The notes under the pieces were generated by a model, which made no database searches, was not told the DNA's origin, and saw nothing but the letters and a program-made list of their open reading frames with translations. Below are positions 23,977-33,946 of a stretch of 64,000 nucleotides of DNA, in pieces; the first letter of the stretch is position 1, and each line of letters opens with the position of its first letter. Source of the DNA: Megachile rotundata (Eukaryota > Arthropoda > Insecta > Hymenoptera > Megachilidae); contig NC_134993.1 of NCBI RefSeq assembly GCF_050947335.1, forward strand, positions 8,928,001 through 8,992,000, in the 5' to 3' direction. The position numbers were made by a program, and so were the translations under genes.

Positions 23977-26900
23977 TCAACGGTCCCCCTCGTCGTCACT
24001 GAAACCAACATGGCAGCAACAACTTGCTGCCAACTTAAATGGCTCACGGTCCACCCTACTGCCGCTCATCGCGTAAAGTTCACGGAAAATGTATTTCTGT
24101 TTACACGTGGTAACATAATTCAGAGCGAAGCCATTAATTATGCTGCATGCTGTGCCCTCGTTTCTGCAAAATACGAAATTTTTAATTGCATTAACACGTA
24201 TTTTAATGGTTGAACAGCAAGAGTTTGCTGTTTCATCGAAACATCGATGAGATAAATCGGGAAAAAAGTGATTTTCGCTGGAGAGTTTGTTGAAAGGTTA
24301 GTGGGAGGATGTTATCTTCGCTGACGAGAGTAAATATTGTATTTTTGTACTTTAGGGAAAGTGTGGCGAAGTAAGCAGAGATTTAAAGCCAGAAAGTCTG
24401 AAACCTACTTTAAAACGGGGGAGTGATTGTATGGGGGATTTGCAATATGGTTGGTGAATTCTTCATTGGGATTTTAGACGAGAGGCTGTTAAGCCCGTAA
24501 TCTATAATTTTTTAGGCAGTTATGTCATTTACAGCTACCTCATTATTGCTACAATGTTAAGGCAACTAAAGAATGTTAAAATGCTTTGCTTTCAGCAATT
24601 CTTGTAATTATTGAACCCAACATTTCAGTGAAAATACGAGTCTGGTTTATTATGTTCCAATTGTAGTGTGCGTCACGTGACACGTAGTTGTAGGGCAAGG
24701 ATTAACAAAAAATTATTAAACAGTGCAAATAATATGGAAAACGAAGTTGTTAATTATATAGAGCACGGAGAGTACGGAATACTTATAGAATTGTCCACAA
24801 GTTTGACATCCTCCACAATTCACAGACAAAAATCCGTAGAGAATCTATGGAAATCTGTTGATATCTCGTTTGAGACACGCAACTGGTATAAAATAATGAA
24901 ATACTTACTGGCAAAGTTCTACCAATACTCCCTGCGTGAAGTTAGGCGTGTTGACAATATACATCCAATCGCCGGTTACAGTTTGTCCTAACTTTGGATA
25001 TATGACTCTTCTCTGAAATTGTTATAACGACGTATATAATATTGAAAGAAATGAAATAGACTTTGAAAATAAGCAATCAGTAAAAGTATACGTTAGTATA
25101 GTAATCAGTAATTATAAATATAAAATTTGCTACATACATAGGACATACATAGTTGATCCGCTTCATTAACGTTCGACTTGCTTTTGATGAATTCCGACTG
25201 AAAATGATTAAAGCTATTATTATATCTTCTGCAACCACTTAAATTTTTACTTGAAACATTTTTGGTAATGAATAATTTAGAAAATAATTGCGTGTTTTAC
25301 TTTCAACGCAAAAGTGTTCACAAGTAGATTTTCGACGCTGAAACTTGGTCATCAATCAAATCTTATGAAATGTAACGCAAAACTGACTATTCGATATCAC
25401 CAAGACAACCTTAGTAAGTTTTAATATAATATTGCATTATAATGCAGGTATCTCTAAAGTCCGACCACATCCTTATATTTCGGAAACGGCTTTAAATATG
25501 GAAAAATGTTTCGGACGAAAGTCGTAGGATATCAAGGAACATAAGATGGCAACAATTTGATCCTGGATGGTCTGAAAGTCGATCTTCAGTTTCTTAAATA
25601 GAACCCCATTTTTTATTGCATGTAGTCATTTAAAAATACGACCTATGTTTTTTGTGCAAGTCACCCCCAAGATATGAAGCTTCAAAGTTGACATACCGTC
25701 GACATTTACATAATCCAAGGTGCACGGCGCGAAGGGTGCACTATCAGATTTACGCCACCTATATGTCAACTTTGAAGCTTCATAGCTTGAGAGTGACTTG
25801 CACGAAAAACATAGGTAGTGTTTTACATTAATTATATTTTATATTAAATTATATTAATTTTCAGAGAGCAATTAGAACTTAAGATTCTTGGAACGTGAAA
25901 ACCGTGAAACTTCTCGAAACATTAAGTTCCGAGTTTCATAAGTACTTTCAGATTCATGATAAGAAGGAATTCTTTTGACATGATTTGACTCAGATGTTAA
26001 CATGATATCCGTATCGAGATCTTTATTTAATCTTGATCTCGAACATAGACTACTCAATCATGATCACAAACATAGTCATAGATTTCCTCATAATCTCAAA
26101 CATAGATCTGTACTCAATCATGATGTCAAACATAAATCTATTCTTCTCCTCTTTAAGCAAAATTTTGCCCATATCAAAGTTTTTTCTGGACGCTTTGATG
26201 TTTGAATGATTCTCTCGGTTAACTGCATCCACGTTTTGATGAATTTTTTGCGTTCTTCCAGATCAGGCTATTCTGCAGAGACGTGTCACAATGAAGAGCA
26301 ACCAAGGGAACAGTTGGGTGAACCTGCAGGACAGCGAATGGAACGTAACGAATCTTTTGGACGGGATGGGTTGCGATTATTTCACGGGCACGTACCGCAT
26401 ATTCTCGACCAGGTGGTTCCAGGGTATCATTTACTTCTTCTACAGTGCTATCTTCGTGGTTGCGTTAGCCGGAAACGGTTTAGTCTGCTACGTTGTGTAC
26501 AGCAGCCCCCGAATGAAGACTGTGACAAACGTCTTCATCGTGAACCTCGCATTTGGGGACATACTGATAGCTCTCTTCTGCGTTCCGCCGAGCTTCATCA
26601 GCATTTTGATACTGCAGTATTGGCCGTTTGGCCAGGAATTTTGTCCCACGGTCAGTTACTTGCAGGTACGTTCAATTTTTCAACTTCTTACTTTATGTTA
26701 TCAAACACACCTTAACATTAACAAGATTAAAGTCGCTACACTGAAAAGTTAATAACAACGAAAGATTGAAAACTATACTTCTGAAAAGCCTGTACACCTT
26801 GATCTCAACATATTATGAAAAACACCTCTCGAATAATGTTTACAAAAAGCGACTATTGTTTACTGAAAAGTTATTAAGAAACATCAAAATTATAAAGAAA

Positions 26901-29900
26901 GATCAATATGTACAGATATCAACCCATGAGCTGGCGCGTGAAAGTAAAATAAGCTCTCTAACGCTTCGTTACATTTCGGCAAATACGAATAATGACAATA
27001 ACAACTGCAGCAATTCGCACTATATCTCGCGACGTTTGCCTGCCATTTTTCGACTAATAGCGACCACGAGAGCCAACACTACCGCCGAAAATACGTGTGA
27101 GCCGTCCATTTTAATATTCCAATTGGATCCGTAGCTCTTCTAAACACCTGGGTCAGCCTCTTCACGCGCCAACTCGTGGGTTGACATCTGTACACTGCAA
27201 TTTGCCCGGAAATCTGAACTTTGCCATAGGCATAGTGTTTATATTAATTACTCGTTTTAGTATTGAAGCGGACATATAGGCACGACTCTTCCCCCCTGTA
27301 CCCTCCCTATAAAATATAACCTAACCTAATCACATTGTTATGTTGGCGCTCTGTTTTTTAGCTCTGAACCCAACAAAACTAGGTTTATTTTGTCGCACAT
27401 TTTCACAATCTCTTTCTAAACAGAACTAATGCTTGTACGTGAATGTTGGACAGTATACATTATGAAGTGCATTACTCTCAGGTAAAATAGGTTCCTTGGT
27501 TTTTATAGGAAGTAATTCGATAATGACAGTAACAACGGAGGTTCTATTTAAGAAATTGAAGATGTTCCTTCAAAGGACCATTGAAGGTCAAATTGTGACC
27601 ACCACCTTATGTCTCCCTTGATATTTTATAACTGTCTGAAATATTTTTCCATATTATGTCCTATAAGGATTGGACTTTAGATCCTGTGCACACTGACCGT
27701 GTCATCGATCTGGTATCTCCGAATTCCTGGATACTTTTCAATCACTGAGTCCACTAAACCCGTCGGATAATTCGGGACATCTTCGCAAAGTAGCTGTCCG
27801 TTGCATTGAGGCATGTTCTCAGATCTTGATGCAATCACTTGATCAAGTTGATCGGGAAAAACTATTTCCCTCTGCTTACCGTAGCCTATCTTTCCTAAAC
27901 AAATTAATGAGTAGAAGCCAAATTTAATTAATCAAAAGCTAAATTTAGGTTCAAACGTGTTTGGTAAGGTGACTATAGATTTTATGTAACTTGAATAGAA
28001 CTTGTTATCGAGAAAGAAAATAACAAACCACTCGTGTAGTCTGCGTTCATGGAATCCTGGTTGAATCGTGGTCGTCCTATAACAGAGCGTTCTTTCCTGT
28101 TGCTGTTGTTGTCGTTAATCGAAATTCGGCCATCGATACTTCGCTTTTCTGTGGCAGTTCGTGGGAGACGTGGAGAGGAGACGACGACATTTATGAAAAC
28201 CTTGAAACAAAAGAAACAATTTAATTTTACATTTGATTGCAATAGAGGATTCATTTTTTGATTCTGCGTTGGTTAGATATTTAAATTTTCAAGTTTTCTA
28301 TTTGTCACGTTTCAAATTCTTCAATTCTTCACTTTTTAAGCTTTTAAGTTTTCAAATTTTCTATTTGGCAAAATTCTAAATTTCTAAATTTTTCACTTCT
28401 TAAATTTTCAAATTTTCAAGTTGTCTGTTTATCAAACTTCTACATTCCTAAATTTTGCATTTCTCAAATTTTCAAATTTCCAAATTTTCCGTTTATCATT
28501 TTTCCAAATCCCTAAATTCTTCATTTTTCAATTTTTCAATTTTTCAATTTTTCAATTTTTCAATTTTTCAATTTTTCAATTTTTCAATTTTTCAATTTTT
28601 CAATTTTTCAATTTTTCAATTTTACAATTTTTCAATTTTTCAATTTTTCAATTTTTCAATTTTTCAATTTTTCAATTTTTCAATTTTTCAATTTTCCATT
28701 TTTTCAATTTTTCAATTTTTCAAATTTGCAAGTTTGCCAATTGTTCTAAAGTCACCTTCTTGGTGGCAATATAACAAGAGTCTATTACAGCCCCATTATT
28801 CAAACACGTTCCAAATACACATTTTTACAAAATAACATCATAATAATTCACTTAATTTAGGAATGTATCTACATATCTCTGTTTCCAATACACGTAAATT
28901 CTAAATTACTTCTCATATCTGTAATATTGTGTTTTCATAAATGAAATATTGTAAATAAAATTCAATTAAAACACAATTCGATCAATGACTCGACGTAACA
29001 AGGAAAATTAGCAAGAGAGGGGACCCATAAATATTTTTTACTGAAACAATATCTAATCTTAACGACGACCGGTACAAGAAGGTTAAAGTTCTCCGTAATC
29101 AAAAGGCTAACTGTTGCTTTGAGAAGTTCAGTCAGTTACGAAGACAGCTAGTACATAGTTAAAGGTTTGGCTACGGTTTTTGTTTCACTGTGAAGAGTTT
29201 CGAACGTCATCCTGTAGTTAAACTGTCAGATACACGAACAAACCTAAACAGCTTTTATTTGCATAAACTTTAACTGTAACTGCTAACTATTAACTAGTAA
29301 CAGGGTAATGTAATAGGGTAATTTTGGATTTTGCTTTGATTTTGGAGATGATGTATGTTTATATGAATTACAGACGTGTGTGTGTGTGTGTTTAATTTCT
29401 ATAAGCTTCTATTATATAATTTTTCTGTTATTTAATTTCTACAACATTTATATATTTTTCTATATTCCTTTATATTTTCTACATTTTTCTATATTTTTTT
29501 ACATAATAATATAAAGTTTATATTTTATGATTTTTTACATTTTCTACAATTTCTACAATTCGTACATTTTCCTACATATCTACAATTTTATACTCATTTC
29601 AACATTTCAACATTTCTGTGTTTTCTACATTTTCTATATTTTTAACATTTTCTACATTTTCTACATTTTCTACATTTTCTACATTTTCTACATTTTCTAC
29701 ATTTTCTACATTTCAACATTTCTATATTTTCTACATTTTCTATATTTCAACATTTCTATATTTCCTACATTTTCTACACGTTCTACATTTTCTACATTTT
29801 ATACATTTCAACATTTCTATATTTTCTACATTTTCTATATTTCAACATTTTTATATTTTCTACATTTTATACATTTTCTATATTTTCTATATTTTCTACA

Positions 29901-30340
29901 TTATCTACATTATCTACATTTTCTACATTTCAACATTTTCTATATTTCAACATTTCTATATTTTCTACATTTTCTACATTTTCTGCATTTCTTACATTTT
30001 CCACATTTTTTAAGTATTTTTGTCAATTCAACATTTTCCCACAATTTCACATTCGTACAATACTATATTTCTAAATACAAAATAATCTAAGTAAACAATT
30101 CCATATTTCTGAATATAAAATTGTTTTAAATAAACAATTCTCTGTTTCCAAATATAAAATTGATCTAAATGTACAATTCTATATTTCCAAATATAAAATA
30201 TATTTATATCTAAACCTTCAAACTTGAAATACATCAAAGAATTCCATCAAATCAACTCAGAAACCTTATTTGTAAATTTTCACAACACTCACCACAACGA
30301 CGGTTGCAATCCAAATTGCAGGAGGAACCTTTGCAGCCAT
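23977..30340 (-). CDS. spz: Spätzle-family Toll ligand, six exons
   Basis: Six minus-strand exons join in frame: 30340-30293, 28200-28029, 27894-27698, 25197-25138, 25012-24909 and 24163-23977. Together they give 768 bases, or 255 residues. Each intron is GT-AG with matching phase. Residues 1-25 form a signal peptide (MAAKVPPAIWIATVVV, then FINVVVSS). The prodomain contains KR and RKER basic sites and the motif QLLCEDVPNYP. Cleavage after IRR (residue 133) would free a 122-residue cystine knot. The knot has LCMSY (C156), RRVIYPKLG, WMYIVN, VELC (C193), TACSI, TTCKQKY and a closing ASCCCHV. Spätzle proteins are secreted precursors cut by serine proteases to activate Toll in immunity and patterning. 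The usual ending is C-C-x-C; here three cysteines are adjacent, which is odd. The ATG at 30340 is the only in-frame ATG that gives a signal peptide. Which spz paralogue it is remains uncertain. Confidence 0.85.
25442..25610 (-). repeat. Diverged dispersed repeat, inverted copy
   Basis: Read on the minus strand this matches 27535-27684 on the plus strand, for example GGTTCTATTTAAGAAA, CCTTGATAT, ATTTTTCCATATT and GGACTTTAGA. Both copies lie inside intron 3 of spz, in opposite orientation. The class is unknown. Confidence 0.65.
25641..25816. repeat. 176-bp hairpin-forming inverted repeat
   Basis: Arms of about 54 bases (ACCTATGTTTTTTGTGCAAG at the left, its near reverse complement at the right) enclose a loop of about 70 bases containing the short palindromes GTGCACGGCGCG and GGGTGCAC. 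It looks like a small MITE remnant in intron 3 of spz. Confidence 0.7.
26291..26665 (+). CDS. RYa-R: Neuropeptide GPCR, first coding exon (RYamide/NPY-like receptor)
   Basis: This exon encodes 125 residues and ends at a strong donor (TTGCAG then GTACGT) in phase 0. An acceptor (TTTTTTGCGTTCTTCCAG, ending at 26261) precedes it, so the mRNA exon is probably 26262-26665. The N-terminus is extracellular with an NVT glycosylation site. TM1 lies at about 44-68 with the class A signature GNGLVCYVV. TM2 contains NLAFGDIL with the conserved Asp. The first outer loop has LQYWPFG, then the Cys of FCP that normally bonds to loop 2. The LQYWPFG and NLAFGDI wording matches insect RYamide receptors, relatives of vertebrate NPY receptors. 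The remaining helices were not found in the window, so the gene is partial here. It lies antisense within intron 3 of spz. A close receptor such as an NPF or SIFamide type is a less likely alternative. Confidence 0.8.
26739..27520 (+). repeat. Dispersed repeat, copy B
   Basis: Second copy of the element at 879-1701, same orientation, ending at the same TTCGA boundary. It starts about 75 bases after the donor of the receptor exon and fills most of the adjoining intron sequence seen here. Open frames within it are shared fragments of the repeat, not genes. Confidence 0.8.
27535..27684 (+). repeat. Diverged dispersed repeat next to a spz splice donor
   Basis: Homologous, in inverted orientation, to 25442-25610. 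Its end at GGACTTTAGA lies only about 13 bases from the last base of spz exon 3 (27698). The insertion therefore left barely enough intron for the donor site GTCAGT. Confidence 0.65.
28290..28740. repeat. TTTTTCAA microsatellite
   Basis: About 25 near-perfect copies of the 8-bp unit TTTTTCAA occupy 28525-28725, flanked by degenerate versions. It lies in intron 1 of spz, with C on the plus strand. Long frames running through it are artefacts of the repeat. Confidence 0.9.
29520..30035. repeat. TTTTCTACA tandem repeat
   Basis: Roughly fifty units of 8-10 bases (TTTTCTACA, with TTTCAACA variants) lie in intron 1 of spz, about 260 bases downstream of exon 1. The 187-residue frame open through it is low complexity and not a gene. 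A short GT microsatellite precedes it at 29380. Confidence 0.9.
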
Positions 30341-30463
30341 TTTGCGCCGACAAAGCAGTGCCCTTCCTTCTACTTCCTTCAACGAACCTTTCAAACAACT
30401 GGAAATACTCTTTGTTAATATAACTCTGTTAATGTAATGAAATACTCTTCGATCGAGTAGCAA

Positions 30464-31904
30464 ACCGACTGTTAGTCACGAAAGTGACAGCATGAATAAT
30501 TTATCCGCGTGAGATTTGATACTTTTTTCATGGTTAATGCTTCCCCTCTTACTGTTATCAACATCCGTCTCATTATTTTGAATCTTGATATTGGAACCCA
30601 CTTCCCATTCTAAAAGGAAATCTCTTCTATAAATTCATGTAACGTATTTGTAAAAAACTGTGCTATAAATACGATAATTGCGATAATAGATTATCTTTGT
30701 TCGTTTAATTATACGAAAGGGATATATTTGTGTTTCATATCGTGATGTACGCGTGGACGTTAATGAAACTTTTTCTTATGCGAGCGAATTCGTGAAACGG
30801 TTTAATTAAAAATAAACCACTTCTGCGCAAGACAAACTGCGAGTCGGGTAAAGATGTATTTGGAGAACACTTTGGATTTCCTGTTAAAGAGCACGCTGCG
30901 GTTGGGACAGTTACCGCAAAAGAATTAAACAGATTAAGAGCAACGATAACATGTTAGCCTAAGCAGAGTGCAGACGGGAAGTGGACGGATAACTAATTTC
31001 AATTAAAACTAATTGCAAATGAAAAATTTCAATTTTAGATATTAATTTTAATATTGATATTAATTTTAAGTTTCATTGAAATTCGTATAGATTTACAAAA
31101 TATAAATATTATTTTAATTTTAAATATAATTTTAGTTTCAATTGTAATTTCAATTTTAATTATAATTAGAATTCATTGAAATTTCAATATGAAATTGATT
31201 TTAATTTTAATTTGTAATTTTAATGTGAACTTTAAGGTTAATTAAAATTCACTGCAATTACAAAATTTGTATTTTATGATAAATTTCATGACTTAATTTT
31301 ATGTTTATTCAAAATTTATGACATTTATAAAATTTTGATATTATTTCAATTTTGATTATAATTAGAATTCATTGAAATTTCAATATGAAATTGATTTTAA
31401 TTTTAATTAATAATTTTAATATAAACTTCAAGTTTAATTAAAATTGATTAGAATCATAAAATTTCTATTTCATGTTAAATTTAATTTTATGAGACATAAA
31501 ACGTTTCAACAATATTTTGATTATTATTGAAATTTGTTTTGAATTTTATTTTGTAATCTTGATTTTGAATTTCAATTCTGATTAAAACATTTCATTTTAA
31601 TTTTAACTTGAAGTTCTATTTTAATTTTTATTCTAGGTCTAGTTTTAATTACAATGTCAGATTAAAATATAAGATTAATTTTTTGTAATTCAATTTATTA
31701 ATGTATCACTTTACGTATGTACATATATACAATTTTTACAAGATTACATGTCACAATTTTTACAATTTTTACCATTACATATCGCATCTCTCTACTGTTT
31801 CATCGATTTATTTCATATTTTTCACACTTCTATATCATAAAAAGTATCTAAAAAATCTGTCCTTTTCTAAAAAGCACTATAATACCATGAAATTTACATT
31901 TATC
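30464..31904. other. Intergenic, spz upstream region and AT-rich repeats
   Basis: This lies between the spz leader and the transposon cluster. No clear TATA box or initiator was found for spz. From about 31000 to 31690 the sequence is a degenerate AATTTCAATTTTAA-type low-complexity tract. Nothing else is supported. Confidence 0.4.
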
Positions 31905-31998
31905 TACAGGGTGGTTCATTAACTCCATTACCAAAGCAATTTTCTGACGTTCATATTTTAAAACATTCCAAAATCATTAATATTTTTTTCAACATAAC

Positions 31999-33543
31999 TA
32001 TACAGAGTGTCTTACAATTAGTGTAGGTCCCGGAAATAGGCGGCAGCTGACGCGATTCTGAATAAGATTTCCCTTTGCAAAAATGGTGTTTGAAGCTCCG
32101 TTTTTGAATTATTAAGAAAAAACACGGACTAATCAGAGCGCGAGGATTGCGCGTGCGTAGATGCGAGAGCGGCAGCTTCGGATAACGCGTAGTTATCCAA
32201 CGCGTGGTAATGCAACGCGTAGTAATGCAACGTGTGGTAATGCAACGCGTGGTAATCCTACGCGTAGTAATCCAACGCGTAGTAATACGACGTTTAGTAA
32301 TCTAGCGTGTGGATATCCAACGCGTAGTAATCTAGCGCGTGCATGTTCAATGCGTAGTAATCCAACGCGTAAGAATGCAACGCGTGGTAATTCCAAACGT
32401 AGGAATCTGATGCGTGGTAATCTAACGCGTAGTAATCCAGCGTGTGGATATCCAACGTGTAGTAATCCAGCGCGTGGATATTCAACGGGTAGTAGTTCAA
32501 CACGTAGTAATGCAACGCGAAGTAATGCAACGTGTGGTAATGCAACGCGTGGTAATCCTACGCGTAGTAATCCAACGCGTAGTAATACAACGTGTAGTAA
32601 TCCAGCGTGTGGATATCCAACGCGTAGTAATCTAGCGCGTGCATATTCAACGCGTAGTAATCCAACGCGCAATAATGCAACGCGTAGTAATTCTAAGTAT
32701 AGGAATCTGATGCGTGGTAATCTAACGCGCAGTAATCCAGCGTGTGGATATCCAACGCGTAGTAATCCAGCGCGTGGATATTCAACGGGTAGTAGTTCAA
32801 CACATAGTAATGCAACGCGTAGTAACGCAACGTGTGGTAATGCAACACGTGGTGATCCTACGCGTAGTAATTCAACGCGTAGTAATACAACGTGTAGTAA
32901 TCCAGCGTGTGGATATCCAACGCGTAGTAATCCAGCGCGTGCATGTTCAATGCGTAGTAATCCAACGCGTAATAATGCAACGCGTGGTAATTCCAAGCGT
33001 AGGAATTTGATGCGTGGTAATCTAACGCGTAGTAATCCAGCGTGAGGATATCCAACGCGTAGTAATCCAGCTCGTGGATATTCAACGGGTAGTAGTTCAA
33101 CACGTAGTAATGCAACGCGTAGTAATGCAACGTGTGGTAATGCAACGCGTGGTAATCCTACGCGTAGTAATCCAACGCGTAGTAATACAACATGTAGTAA
33201 TCCAGCGTGTGGATATCCAACGCGTAGTAATCCAGCGCGTGGATATTCAACGGGTAGTAGTTCAACGCGTAGTAATGCAACGCATAGTAGTGCAACGCGT
33301 AGTAATGCAACGCGTGGTAATTCTAAGCGTAGGAATCTAACGCGTGGTAATCTAACGCGTAGTTAACCAACGCGTAGTAATCTAACGTATAATAATCCTC
33401 TCGCTCTGATTGGTCCGTATTTTTCCTTAATAATTCAAAAATGAAGCTTCAAACCCCATTTTTGCAAAGGGAAATCTTATTCAGAATCACGTCAGCTATC
33501 GCCCATTTCAGGGACCTACACTAATTGTGAGACACCCTGTATA
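31999..33543. mobile_element. Satellite-bearing TIR element, copy 1
   Basis: The ends TATACAGAGTGTCTTACAA and, at the right, the inverse of TATACAGGGTGTCTCACAA are continued by inverted repeats of roughly 130 bases that share AATAAGATTTCCCTTTGCAA. TA dinucleotides flank both ends. Between the arms is a CpG-rich array of 15-bp units (about 32170-33370). No transposase is encoded; the 294-residue frame is an artefact of a repeat unit divisible by three. The second copy is at 54126-55422. Members of this family must be mobilised in trans, if at all. Confidence 0.85.
32170..33370. repeat. 15-bp unit array with 300-bp higher-order structure
   Basis: About 80 units of the type ACGCGTAGTAATCCA vary in a fixed order (GTAATCC, GTAATGC, GGATATCC, GGATATTC, AGGAATCT). 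The order recurs every 20 units: the block starting GGTAATCCTACGCG appears near 32250, 32550, 32850 and 33150. The array is rich in CG and in the hexamers ACGCGT and TAATCC, in sharp contrast to its AT-rich surroundings. Confidence 0.9.
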
Positions 33544-33847
33544 TTGTTTTACACAGATCAATTCCATGAAATATTTTACCCAAAGTATCAAGAAATATTT
33601 ATTAATATGTGAGATATTTTAAATTCGAGCATTTTACAAAACAGTTCAAAATATCTCACAAACTTACATTTTTTATAATATACCCTACTTCTTTCTTGCA
33701 CATAATACTCCACAGAATCGATTTATGAAAAAGAATATAGTTTCCTTGAAAAAAACACCGATGACCTTGAAATCTCAAAAAGTTCAAACTTGAGCACACA
33801 ATTCTTTTTTTGTGCAAATCTTTACATCATACTTTTTGAATTAAATA

Positions 33848-33853
33848 TTTAAT
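33848..33853 (-). terminator. Candidate polyadenylation signal ATTAAA
   Basis: ATTAAA on the minus strand, 94 bases after the mucin-like gene's stop codon and inside the outer MITE. An AATAAA further down (near 33597) is a second option. Transcript ends would decide between them. Confidence 0.35.
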
Positions 33854-33946
33854 TCTTTTGAATGTTTTTTTTTGTATTATTAATAGTAATTAATAAAGAA
33901 CTATTGCTTTGTATCAGAGTCACTGAAACACCCTGTATAGACGTGT

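Larger units (their letters stand above)
31905..33939. mobile_element. Outer MITE interrupted by a second element
   Basis: The left end TACAGGGTGGTTCATTAAC and the right end (minus strand TATACAGGGTGTTTCAGTGA) are imperfect inverted repeats. Similarity extends about 40 bases inward, including AAAGCAAT. The inner element at 31999-33543 splits it, so the original element was only about 490 bases. The right end stops 7 bases from the TAA stop codon of the giant mucin-like gene, so that gene's 3' UTR must lie in this element. Confidence 0.6.

Noticed and set aside
23941..24213. 90-residue plus-strand frame
   Set aside because: It is antisense to the last spz exon (24163-23977), which has splice, phase and cystine-knot support on the other strand.
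25081..25330. A second possible Cys-containing spz microexon near 25343-25305
   Set aside because: Its donor leaves phase 1, which does not fit the phase-0 start at 25012. The 25197-25138 exon fits both sides and carries the expected cysteine motif.
26206..26715. 169-residue plus-strand frame overlapping the receptor exon
   Set aside because: It is another frame of the same DNA. The 26291 frame gives TM helices, the GN and NLAFGD motifs and a proper donor; this one gives none.
29527..30090. 187-residue Phe/Tyr-rich frame
   Set aside because: It reads through the TTTTCTACA microsatellite; low complexity with no gene signals. The same applies to frames at 11973-12327, 18442-18783, 28421-28835, 34338-34592 and 51480-51896.
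32161..33045. 294-residue Asn/Thr/Arg-rich frame, and its 328-residue counterpart at 54331-55317
   Set aside because: They run through the 15-bp satellite arrays, whose unit is a multiple of three. Several frames on both strands are open, and the two copies differ in length and phase relationships.
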